A DNA stretch of 64,000 bases from Nereocystis luetkeana (lineage: Eukaryota > Sar > Phaeophyceae > Laminariales > Laminariaceae). The position numbers and the translations under genes are program-made. The DNA lies in contig JARUPZ010000035.1 in assembly GCA_031213475.1 (NCBI GenBank), positions 1,997,699-2,061,698 of the forward strand. The letters run 5' to 3'. Within the stretch, counting starts at the first letter, position 1. Each line of letters starts with the position of its first letter. A model generated the notes under the pieces. The model was given only the letters and a program-made list of their open reading frames with translations. It had not been told where the DNA came from and made no database searches. Below, piece after piece: positions 55,575 through 64,000 of the stretch.

Positions 55575-55955
55575 TAAAGGATAGACCACTGAGCTACTCA
55601 GTCAGCGCTGACTGAGTAGCTCAGTGGTCTATCCTTTATAAAGAACAAAAGAAGTACCTTTGGGCTCGATACGGCCTCCCGCCGATGACATCCTCCGGGG
55701 TTGATCGAGCCCCTAATCAGCGCCTGGTTTTTCCTTCATATTGCCCCCCTCCCTGGTCGTGAGTTATTTTACTCAAGTGGTTCACTCCACTTCCGACTCT
55801 CTGGTCGAGTGTTCTTTTATCGTGGTTCTCTCCACCTGATTTCCCTTTTTCTACCCACGGCAGAAAAAGCGGAAATACGACGTCTGGCGGGACTCGAACC
55901 CCGGACTTATTTTGTTCATTTTATAAAGGACAGACCACTGAGCTACTCAGTCAGC
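55575..55955 (-). mobile_element. tRNA-palindrome element S2, unit 1
   Basis: The left border is a perfect 64-base palindrome (55575-55638, centre 55606/55607) made of two head-to-head tRNA 5' halves, each containing GTAGCTCAGTGGTC (A-box-like). The unit runs 55607-55955 (349 bases). Its ends are inverted repeats of about 48 bases that include the tRNA half and GAACAAAAGAAGT. Near the right end, read on the minus strand, GGGGTTCGAGTCCCG gives a B box. No open frame spans the body. Confidence 0.7.
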
Positions 55956-55987
55956 GCTGACTGAGTACTTCAGTGGTCTATCCTTAA
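55924..55987. repeat. S2 palindrome, second (imperfect)
   Basis: Same head-to-head tRNA-half palindrome as at 55575, with a few mismatches (ACAG versus CTAT, TACTT versus TAGCT). Centre 55955/55956. Confidence 0.75.
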
Positions 55988-56300
55988 TAAGCGAACAAAA
56001 GAAGTACCTTTGGGCTCGATACCGCCTCCCGCCGATGACATCTTCCGCGGTTGATCAAGCCCCTAATCAGCGCCTGGTTTTTCCTTCATATTGTCCCCCT
56101 CCCTAGTCGTGAGTTTTTTTACTCAAGTGGTTCACTCCACTTCCGACTCTCTGGTCGAGTGTTCTTTTATCGTGGTTCTCTCCACCTGATTTCCCTTTTT
56201 CTACCCACGGCAGAAAAAGCGGAAATACGACGTCTGGCGGGACTCGAACCCCGGACTTCTTTTGTTCGCTTATAAAGGATAGACCACTGTGTTGCTGGGG
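55956..56300 (-). mobile_element. tRNA-palindrome element S2, unit 2
   Basis: Body nearly identical to unit 1 and in the same orientation. The right tRNA half is cut after GATAGACCACTGTG, so the closing palindrome is lost and a rearranged piece (GGGTTTGATCAACCCCGGAG) follows. Confidence 0.7.
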
Positions 56301-56365
56301 GTTTGATCAACCCCGGAGGATGTTATCGGCGGGAGGCCGTATCGAGCCCAAAGGTACTTCTTTTG

Positions 56366-56751
56366 CCCGTTTTGACTGAGTAGCTCAGTGGTCTATCCTT
56401 TATAAGCGAACAAAAGAAGTCCGGGGTTCGAGTCCCGCCAGACGTCGTATTTCCGCTTTTTCTGCCGTGGGTAGAAAAAGGGAAATCAGGTGGAGAGAAC
56501 CACGATAAAAGAACACTCGACCAGAGAGTCGAAAGTGGAGTGAACCACTTGAGTAAAAGAACTCACGACTAGGGAGGGGGACTATAGGAAGGAAACACCA
56601 GGCGCTGATTAGGGGCTTGATCAACCCCGGAGGATGCTATCGGCGGGAGGCCGTATCGAGCCCGAAGGTACTTCTTTTGTTCGTTTATAAAGGATAGACC
56701 ACTGAGCTACTCAGTCAGCGCTGACTGAGTAGCTCAGTGGTCTATCCTTTA
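56366..56751 (+). mobile_element. tRNA-palindrome element S2, unit 3 (inverted)
   Basis: Opposite orientation to units 1 and 2. Begins GACTGAGTAGCTCAGTGG, has AAGTCCGGGGTTCGAGTCCC and the same body, and ends in a perfect 64-base palindrome (56688-56751), whose outer bases extend the symmetry (GTTCGTTTATAAAGG / CCTTTATAAAACGAAC). Units 2 and 3 form a large inverted repeat around 56300-56366. Confidence 0.7.
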
Positions 56752-56849
56752 TAAAACGAACATGCAAGCCTCGCCCCCCTTTCTGCCTGGAGAATGGATC
56801 TCCCTCCCTTCACCGGCCAGGACAGCTATTCTCCAGCGCTGGTCCGCCA

Positions 56850-57200
56850 TTTTGGGGCTCGCCGAGGGGGTCGCGGCGGAACCCGGCGCCCGACCGGGCC
56901 GATGTCATCGCGGCCGAGCGGACTCTAGCCGCCGCCGACAACCGGACCGACGCCGTCACGGCCGAGCGGGCTTTGGCCGCCGTCGAAGCCTTCGGGGCAG
57001 CCTCGGAGAAATCCGTGAGACTCCGGGCGCACGCGCTCACGGCGGCCGAATAAGAAGTGTCAGCTACCGCTCGCGCCGTCGCCGTCGCCGTCAGAGCCTC
57101 GGAGACTGCCGCCAGCGCCTACGAGGCTGCCGCAGTGCCTCCGAGGACGCAGTGCGCTCCGCCTCTCGCGCCCGGGAAACCACCTCCCGCGCCAGGGAAG
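56850..57200 (+). pseudogene. Ala-rich coiled-coil-like coding relic
   Basis: One plus frame over 56880-57050 encodes an Ala/Glu/Arg-rich helix-like peptide with spaced repeats of the type VIAAERTLAAADNR and VTAERALAAVEAFG, then hits TAA at about 57050 and continues as helix-like sequence. Two other frames are longer but have poor composition. It looks like a piece of a larger alanine-rich coiled-coil protein, broken by a stop. No family name is assigned. Confidence 0.35.
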
Positions 57201-57815
57201 CTCTGCGGGCTTCCCGAGTGAAGACCACCACGAAGACCCGTCGTTTGGCCGAGGCAGGAGTCTCAGCTGAGAGCCTTTCCCTTGCCATGACCGCGACCGC
57301 TCCAGCCCCCGTCCCAGCCCCCGGACTGGATACTTCGCCCAGGAAACACACCGGAGACGTCGCGGTCGACGCACGAACCCGGAGGCTCGGCGACGGGGAT
57401 TTTCTGCGCGGGAGTGTCGCCTGCATGGCGGCCGAGCCCAACCCTTGCTTCCCCCATAAGGCGGCGACAGTGGTGGCCTCCACCGCCCGCCGACTCCGCC
57501 GTGAAATGCCCGAGAACGATATGTCCGTCAACGACCTTGAACTTAACAGTGTAACATTCAGTCGTGGTTTTCACTGAGTGCGAGAGCTGTACGTATTCGA
57601 TGTCCACAAACCCCTACAGAAGAAGCGGGCGAGCTGGGGCTAGCGCGTGGGATTTGCTTCGTGACATGCAGTCTCGATATCGTCGCGGTGGATTGGGCTG
57701 CTGTGGTCTTGGTGGTGAGGTTCGAGTGCCGCGGGATTCCTTCGGGGGGGGGGGGGGGGTCGAACACATACGGCCTGCTACAAGTATGAGGCGACCTTGC
57801 CTCATTATTTTACCT

Positions 57816-58050
57816 GTAAAAAGGAACCAACTGCGAAGAGCGCGTAGCGTGGGTAGGCACATATTCGGCGCATGTCGGCCAGGGAAGAAAGGGCTGGAGT
57901 CTTCTCGCGATAAAAGTGAAGGAACGAACAGTGGTGGGGATACTAGAGGGGACGGGGAACCTACCATGTGACCCCGTATCTAAGTTACAACGATACAGGA
58001 GGAACAGAGAGAAGAAAAGCGATGATCAGAAACGAGAGGAAAAAAAAACG
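57816..58050 (+). repeat. SINE S1, diverged copy
   Basis: GCGTAGCGTGGGTAGGCACA, TTCTCGCGATAAAAGTGAAG, ACCATGTGACCCCGTATCTA, ending in an A-run near 58050. It lacks the tRNA-like head. Confidence 0.65.
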
Positions 58051-58559
58051 TCCCCCAGGGGTACAAGTGAAAAACGAAACTCCGAAACTACACACAGGCG
58101 CCCCTATTTCCGAGGGGTAAACAGGGGGGTTAACACCGAAACCACTTTAGGTTGGTTTTAGTATTTTCCGTTCGGATTGGCAGTTTTCAGCCGAACTCTC
58201 TACAACTTTGGGACAAACACGGAAGTTAAGTTCAAGGTCGGGACACTTGGTATCCCTTGCTGGGTTTGCCTATTGAGCAGGTACTCGTTGGTACTTACGT
58301 GTGTTGAATGCTTAGAGATATAAAAAGAAGATCAGTTTTATTCCTCTCGAGCACGATGAGAGACTGAGAGCAAGGCTCCGTGCCTCGCCGAAAACCCCCT
58401 GGTTTTTCATCTAAGATGCGCCTCCCAACTACCACAAATAGGATCCCAGTACCTGAACCCAGGTAATCATCGGCCTTTCGGCCCCATACAAAGCAGTACC
58501 AGAACTCTAGCCCCCTCTGATGAGCCGTATGTACAGAAACATGAGAAATTCATGGAAAC

Positions 58560-59050
58560 CCCGATTCCACGAACTAGAACATGAGTCGAAGATGCGGTTC
58601 CTCAAGACCGATTCCGGCAATCCCAAAACGATGATAATATCCAGCGACGCCAAAAACGATGTGCCGGCAGTCCGAAATGGTGATATCCAGTGACCACAGA
58701 AGCAATGTTCCAGCTGCCCTAAATCAATGATGATGCGGAATGAATGCCCAGAAGACGCGTTTTCCCCGGTACTGAAAACCCAAAAATATTGTACTGACTG
58801 TGTCACGATCCCGACAGACTCCCCTCCGGCAAACCTGCGTTGCTGTTGCGGCGATTCCGAAAGCTTCGACGGTCCCATCGAACAGTACTGTACCGATTCT
58901 GGAAGGTGTCTTTCCGACAACCCCAATCGACGGTGTTTACAGCGATCCCGAGAAACTTTTTATCGGCGACCCCGCGTTGGTACAATGCTCCAACGGCCCA
59001 TGACACCTTTGTCCCAGTGACCCCGTGAGTCAGTGATGTCCCGATGGCGC
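58560..59050 (-). repeat. Degenerate minisatellite-like region
   Basis: Words of the form CCGGCAATCCCAAAACGATG, ATATCCAGCGACGCCAAAAA and CGGCAGTCCGAAATGGTGAT recur at roughly 70-base spacing with a shorter 30-40 base sub-period. On the minus strand a 139-codon frame gives a recurring Gly-Thr-Ala/Leu-Pro-Glu peptide theme. It may be the relic of a repeat protein or a pure minisatellite. Confidence 0.35.
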
Positions 59051-61080
59051 CGTTGCACGAGCTAAGATTGAAAGCCTTGGTCGAAGTCATGGTCGTGGTC
59101 AATAGCTTCTCCAAAATCGACCGCCGACTTCATTTGGGTGTTCTGGAAGCGGATTTGGGTGCTGGGCTCGGTTACCGTTCGCGTGTTGCCGGCCTACTGT
59201 GAAAGCACAGAGCTCCTTCCGCGTGTACATGGCACTCGGTATCGCTGTGCGTGGTCGTCTTGCACACAGCAGTGCACCACTTTTGTCCAGCACCACTCCC
59301 TGATCCCGCTTCCGTCTGTCCAGCGGGCTTGTTTCTTTTCTCGTACGCCTTCCCAGGCGCACGGCACAGTCTGTGGTCCTCGGGGGGCATCCTGGGCACA
59401 TCCCCGGATTCTTACGTCCATCTGGGTGATCACCTGGCTCGGATGTTTCAGCAATGCTGGTCTTGAGCCGAGCCGTCATCCACACGTTTGACCATAATTA
59501 GCCGCCCTGGTAGTGCACGGTCTTACCCTATAAGTAATACTAATTTTCGTGGCAGGTGATTATAGTGTGTTTGTGAGCTGACTCCGTCGATGTGACAACG
59601 CGAAACCCTGAGATACGCCCACTCTTCTAGAGTTAACATACAGTTCTAGCCGCTGACTGCTGTGTAGGCTAGTACATCACCCTTTCTAATCAACACTTGC
59701 ACGACAAGTCGTCCAAGTGCTACCTGGTACATACAGATGACGCTCGGTGGGTTGGATCTTCGGCGGGTCAAAGTCGGGGTCCTTGTATGTATGGATGCCG
59801 TCAGCTTGATGTCCCCGTGTTTCTCCGGACGACCTCGGACGCTGATGACCGTGCATTATCGCTTGGTGTGACGGGTTCCTTCACTACAGCCAGCCGGCCA
59901 CAGGACGTTTTGGCTACATGGTGTAGTGGTCGTGGTTCTCGCCTGTCTCCATGGTTGTAGCCGCAAGGTTCGCCTGTAGTTCGCGGATGGTTTCATTTAT
60001 TGTAAGTCTTCGGTTCTTGGTTAGATTCCAGCTCCTTGGTTATGCCTCCTGCCTGTCACTGCGATTTTCGCGTTCAATCATAGTAGGTGTAGATGGCCAC
60101 CGCAAGAGAGCCGCTGTCCTGTCCTCCACCTAGTAGTACAGGATCGCATGCAGGTCCTGATTGCCCCGGTCGAATGCGGCCGGGCGTCGCAGCAGACTTT
60201 TCCGAATTGTGTGAAGCAACCCGAGTGTCAGCAGTGGTGCTGGGTGGGGGGGATCCGGTGCCCCCCTTGCCCGTTTCCGCTTATTCCGTTTCCTGACCCT
60301 CCATCACGGCAAATGTATATATGTCAAAGCGTTGCATGTTGAGATTGAAGCATGCGTTTTTATGCCAGCCTCCGAAATCTTCGGGTTTACCGCACCTTGT
60401 TGCCTTGCCTCCTCGTACGGAGTTCATGGAGTCGCTGCTGGTGATGTTGCCGGTGACGTTCTCCATTTCCATTGCAGTGCAGTGCACCATCGATGTAGTC
60501 ACTCATAGTAGGCCTCTGCAAAAATCGTTAGTCGCTGCTCGCATCAGCAACAACAGCTCCAGAGGACGGTGATCTTGGCAGCTCGGTGGTGAAGCTCAAA
60601 GCGGACGCAGCAGTAGCTCGGGCAGCATACAGTCTGTATTCGATGTTCCTCGTGGCTCGCAAAAGCTCTGCCGTGCTTCCGAGATTCGAGGCTCATAACC
60701 TATTATGAGGATCTTCGCATTGAGGCGTGTGGTGCGCAGCTGGGATACGTTAGATAGTCGCTACTGTCAGCCGGGGTCAGCTGACGGGTTTCTGCGTTAG
60801 CGTCAGCTTCGAAGAGAGAGGATGAAAGGTATGGCGCCCAAAGGTCACAATTGTGTTGGCAAATTGGTGTGAACGAAGTAGTGAGATAGTGTGCGCGTGA
60901 GGCACGATCGAGCCCACTCGACAAGGCAGAAACCGGACGCTCACGAAACAAGCGAAACCCGGCGGGACCTGAAAACTATAACCAATTGATCTCTTGCGGG
61001 TATTATTTCGTTTGTCATTCGATAAATTGCATGCAATCCTTGTTCAGACCAATACCATTCGACGGTCCCACATCGTTCTA
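59051..61080. other. Gene-free stretch
   Basis: Frames are short and overlap on both strands. I looked for reverse transcriptase, integrase, transposase and common host motifs and saw none. It has few elements of families A, B or D and one TACCTGGTA (59720). Confidence 0.45.
59912..59990 (+). repeat. tRNA-like fragment
   Basis: GGCTACATGGTGTAGTGGTC (A-box-like) followed by GTTCTCGCCTGTC, which resembles tRNA-Asp/Glu type anticodon arms, and TGTAGCC at 59956-59962 that pairs with the first seven bases. The T-arm is absent between them and a B-box-like GGTTCGCCTG lies after. Not a normal tRNA gene. Confidence 0.3.
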
Positions 61081-61082
61081 TG

Positions 61083-61293
61083 CATCCTTCCGCGGTGTGT
61101 CCGAAAAGGACGGCCGGGTGCTTATAATACATACCAGGTGCTATAATGGTACTGTCCTAGGATTTGAGACGTGACGGGTGTTACCGGTGAGTATGTACAT
61201 ATCTGTACATCCTTCCGCGGTGTGTCCGAAAAGGACGGCCGGGTGCTTATAATACATACCAGGTACTATACTGGTACTGTCCTAGGATTTGAG
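61083..61293 (+). repeat. Direct duplication, 125-bp spacing
   Basis: A block of about 87 bases starting CATCCTTCCGCGGTGTGTCC and ending TCCTAGGATTTGAGA occurs at 61083 and again at 61208, almost identical. The differences fall in the TACCAGGT(G/A)CTATA region, so the palindrome is intact only in the second copy. Confidence 0.8.
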
Positions 61294-61768
61294 AGCAAAA
61301 TAAATCGTGTCATGTTCAATCCCTTCGACAGGGTAGGTGCAGTATAGTGTAGTCACCGCGTTGTGTCGTCAGGGATGATTCCGACCCCCCCCTCCCCCCC
61401 GCGGCCCCGGCCGCTCCCCCAATAGAAAGCCTCTTTGCGCCAACTAGCATTAACTAGCAACCCGTTTTGGGACCCGCAGGAGGGATAGGACCGTAATAAC
61501 CAGCCCTGACAAAAGCCCAGTTGGTCAACCGTCTTCTACTGAAGTACAGTAGCGTTTGCACGCTGAACGTACTCACTTGTGGCACGGGCAAGATCACGCT
61601 GCGCGAGAGTCGTATCATACAAGCAAGCGCTTTCTTTTACATAGCAGTCCAGACGTTAACACCGCCACCACCATCATCTCCTAGCCGGCCTAGAGCAGCC
61701 GGCGTAGCTTTTTCTTCGTGGTTTGTTCGTCGCTTTTTCCCTCTGAATTCCAGAAATGAGCTACTATA

Positions 61769-61985
61769 CGGGGGGGAAACATCATCATAGTAATCAGGAC
61801 CCGTCATATTCACAAAACCTATATAGATACATAGTAGGTAAAATATCTCGGTAAATGATGGGGGTGCAAGTGAGTACACGCAGGGAAGGAGAATTGGTTC
61901 GATGAAGTTAGTGGTATTCGATGAATTATGTCAGCTTTTTCATTTTGAATAATAACGCCCTGCACATTGTCAGAAGGCAAATAAT

Positions 61986-62020
<35 letters not shown>

Positions 62021-62067
62021 CAGTGTTTTTACCCATAATATTTGGTCCTGATTACTATGTCCCTCCG
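61769..62067. mobile_element. Long family A-like TIR element (299 bp) with TA flanks
   Basis: The left end CGGGGGGGAAACATCATCAT is followed by AGTAATCAGGACC; the right end is GGTCCTGATTACTATGTCCC, TCCG. TA lies just outside both ends (61767-61768, 62068-62069). The ends resemble family A, but the spacer is about three times longer and holds an (AT) run at 61988-62018. It may be a longer relative or progenitor form of family A. Confidence 0.65.
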
Positions 62068-62426
62068 TACTACAGCACTCCGGTGTATTGACACTATACA
62101 TACATGAAATTCATAGCACTCTGGACGGAGATACACCGAGCGTTCACAATACTTTGAAGACCATATGCACGCCCAGCGAGGTTCAACACAGCGAAACTCT
62201 TATCAAGACATCAGTTGAATACTTCATACACGGTACATACAACAAGCGTATACTCGTTCCTCGTCGTATCTCCCTTCGCGGCACATGACGCGCATACATA
62301 CATACATACGTATATTATACATGAACGGGCAGCGACTGCACACGTGGTCGTTGAGCCACCGTTGGATTCCGCGCGCCCCGTCCCGTTGCACCCTAGGATA
62401 GTGACACCACCAGGTAGGGGCGGGGA

Positions 62427-63638
62427 GTGAACGATGATTTTTTCGTGGAGTACTACGTCGATGACGGCATCCTCGTGGAACGTCAGCATTTCGCAAATGG
62501 AGCTCGATGCCTTGCGGCCTCGGCCTCCCTGGCGTCGGATCATTTTCGACTGTTCGGCGAGCGACACGCGGGTGACCCCCCGTTGCTGTCGTCCAGTAAG
62601 GTTTCGTCGTGGAACACGAGGTTGGTCGTTTTGGGTTGGGAGATAGACACGGTAGCCATGACCATTTCCTTACCGACGGAAAAGCTCACACAGCTCCACA
62701 ACCTGCTCGCCGCGTGGCCGGCAGGGCGCACCGTCGCAACCGAGTCCGAACTTCGGACGCTTATTGGAAAACTGCTACACGTGTGCGAAGTAGTACGGCC
62801 GGGGAAGTATTTTGTGCGTCGAATGCTGCTAGCCGTGGGATTGAACCAATTGAACCCGGGGCAAGTAAAATACGGAGCGTCCGGAGGCTCGCCAATGAGA
62901 CGTGTTGCCCTTACTCCGGAGTTTCATGCGGATGTCGCGTTTTGGTTGTTGATCGTAGACCGCGCGCGCGGCTCAATAGGGGGAAGGCTCGGCGCTTCCT
63001 TACACAATTTTTATCTTCAGCCGCACTCACACACACTGGTATCCGATGCCTCCGGCACCGCCATGGGCGGGTACTGCTTGGAATCAGGCCGGTGGTGGCG
63101 AATCGATTTCTCAGACGAGGTGCAAAAACGCCTGAGAGTGCACAAGCAGAATCGGGATGACCTGTCCATTAACGTGTTGGAACTGTTGGGGATGGTGATC
63201 ACGGTGTGGGCATTTGTCGGCCCCGCCGGGATGCGGCCGCAGTATGGGGGGGAAAGTCTATCACTAAAAGGGGACAACATGTCGGCAATTCACTGGGTGA
63301 ATCGGTGTAAGGGGGGGACGGAGCCTCGATCGGGGGCATTGATGCGCATATTAGGATGTCTAGAAATGGATTCAGGTTGTTCGTTTCGCGCCAAGCATGT
63401 CGCCGGAATAGCCAACACGTTAGCCGATGGTATATCGCGGTGGCAGCGTGCGTCCATCAACGTTTCCCTCCGCGAATTCCGACCCGATATTGACTGGCAG
63501 GAACAGAGGCTGGGATTCGCCGGGGACGCGTTTTGTTCCGGGGTATTGGCCTCCAGTATCTCCGAAACGCAGTTGCGGTCTCGTCTGAACAGACTTACGC
63601 TTCAGGTTTCGCATCTTGGTCCAGGTTTCGCAGGCTAA
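62427..63638 (+). CDS. Reverse transcriptase (C-terminal part) and RNase H of DIRS-type element
   Basis: Copies element RNA into DNA (reverse transcriptase) and removes the RNA strand (RNase H). This 403-residue frame opens with a GTG because the upstream part is out of frame. The catalytic YVDD is at residues 10-13, and LGWEIDT (69-75) matches the palm-thumb region. The RNase H acidic residues are D207 (LVSDASG), E252 (NVLELLG), D283 (LKGDN) and D334 (NTLADGIS). All four are intact. The frame ends TAATG, where the last A is the first base of the next ATG. Without the finger and early palm domains the protein as it stands is not functional. Confidence 0.85.
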   Translation: MNDDFFVEYYVDDGILVERQHFANGARCLAASASLASDHFRLFGERHAGDPPLLSSSKVSSWNTRLVVLGWEIDTVAMTISLPTEKLTQLHNLLAAWPAGRTVATESELRTLIGKLLHVCEVVRPGKYFVRRMLLAVGLNQLNPGQVKYGASGGSPMRRVALTPEFHADVAFWLLIVDRARGSIGGRLGASLHNFYLQPHSHTLVSDASGTAMGGYCLESGRWWRIDFSDEVQKRLRVHKQNRDDLSINVLELLGMVITVWAFVGPAGMRPQYGGESLSLKGDNMSAIHWVNRCKGGTEPRSGALMRILGCLEMDSGCSFRAKHVAGIANTLADGISRWQRASINVSLREFRPDIDWQEQRLGFAGDAFCSGVLASSISETQLRSRLNRLTLQVSHLGPGFAG

Positions 63639-64000
63639 TGGGGAGAGACCAATACCTGACGGCAGACGCGACTGCCGAAGACCACGAATTGGCAATCGTT
63701 GACTTTGCCGCCTGGTGTAGCGCGTCGCAGGGCAACCAAGCGGGAACGATCGCGAGTAAGATATCCGCAGTGCAATACTTTCACCGGTTAGAGTATAGGT
63801 TGGAACTCCCCACGCAGTCACCAACAGTCAAAAACGCATTGAAAGGGATAGCTCGGGCGCACGCCGACGCGGGTACCGCACGTCGGGTGCGGCATCCGGT
63901 GTCATGGGACATGCTGCTCAAGGGGGGACAGCGCGTATCCTCGGGGGGGGCTGGGGGTCGGGTGTTATGGCTTTGTTTGGCTATGAGTTATTTTTTTATA
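63638..64000 (+). CDS. Tyrosine recombinase of DIRS-type element (N-terminal part, cut by window edge)
   Basis: In DIRS-type elements a tyrosine recombinase replaces the integrase and inserts a circular DNA intermediate. The 121 codons visible begin MGRDQYLTADATAEDHELAI, contain an N-terminal helical core-binding domain (DFAAWCSASQ, SKISAVQYFHRL, VKNALKGIARAHAD) and reach the start of the catalytic domain (VLWLCLAMSYFFI). The Arg-His-Arg-Tyr catalytic residues lie beyond the window. It overlaps the preceding frame by one base, suggesting coupled translation. Confidence 0.8.
   Translation, partial: MGRDQYLTADATAEDHELAIVDFAAWCSASQGNQAGTIASKISAVQYFHRLEYRLELPTQSPTVKNALKGIARAHADAGTARRVRHPVSWDMLLKGGQRVSSGGAGGRVLWLCLAMSYFFI

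Larger units (their letters stand above)
62325..64000 (+). mobile_element. DIRS-type retrotransposon, 5' truncated, continues past the window
   Basis: Contains the late reverse transcriptase, RNase H and the start of a tyrosine recombinase in that order, the known DIRS/PAT/Ngaro arrangement. Upstream, a coding-like segment in another frame (VVVEPPLDSARPVPLHPRI, about 62340-62420) fits the part of reverse transcriptase just before the YVDD motif, so a frameshift lies near 62425. Nothing earlier in the reverse transcriptase is seen, hence 5' truncation at about 62325. No methyltransferase domain lies between RNase H and recombinase. Confidence 0.8.

Noticed and set aside
1-64000. CRISPR arrays, bacterial operons, riboswitches, ribosome binding sites
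   Set aside because: Nothing of this kind is expected or seen; the introns, tRNA-derived SINEs and low gene density show a eukaryotic nuclear genome.

Overview
The window is eukaryotic nuclear DNA. It holds one convincing host gene, which has long T-rich introns and in-frame GT...AG junctions. Most of the rest is non-coding DNA full of miniature inverted-repeat elements (MITEs), tRNA-derived repeats, microsatellites and long G/C runs. The source is probably a photosynthetic stramenopile, most likely a brown alga. That rests on genome texture (kilobase introns with T-rich tracts, polyQ/polyG-rich protein, TTAGGG-type telomeric repeats, DIRS-type retroelement) and not on any marker gene, so I hold it only moderately.

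Layout. 1-20 kb: a dense nest of short elements. Family A (about 105 bp, ends CGGGGGACC...GGTCCCCCG, flanked by TA), family B (about 89 bp, ends CCCTTTT...AAAAGGG, flanked by TTAA), family D (about 80 bp, ends CCACTCTG...CAGAGTGG, flanked by TA), a 242-bp element C, and SINE S1, whose complete copies carry a tRNA-like head and a poly(A) tail. Several are nested in one another. 20.3-25.4 kb: a block with none of these elements and only degraded sequence. 25.4-31 kb: MITEs again, an interstitial telomeric run and an ATT/AAT microsatellite. 31-36.7 kb: G-tract repeat family F, a broken reverse transcriptase and a tandem repeat of about 160 bp. 38.45-46.68 kb: the three-exon gene for a triple KH-domain RNA-binding protein. 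46.7-54.2 kb: T-, C- and G-rich non-coding DNA with homopolymers up to 37 bases. 54.2-58 kb: tRNA-like repeats, including an array of about 350-bp units bordered by near-perfect tRNA-half palindromes. 58-62 kb: mostly unrecognised. 62.3-64 kb: a DIRS-type retrotransposon (reverse transcriptase/RNase H, then tyrosine recombinase) cut by the window edge.

The most interesting signal is a 9-base palindrome, TACCAGGTA/TACCTGGTA. I counted about 45 exact copies by eye, where chance predicts fewer than one. Two copies lie inside family A MITEs whose sister copies lack them, and there the difference is exactly CCAGG or CCTGG plus a duplicated TA. This is what repair scars from excision of a TA-flanked element beginning CCA would look like, and family D has those ends.
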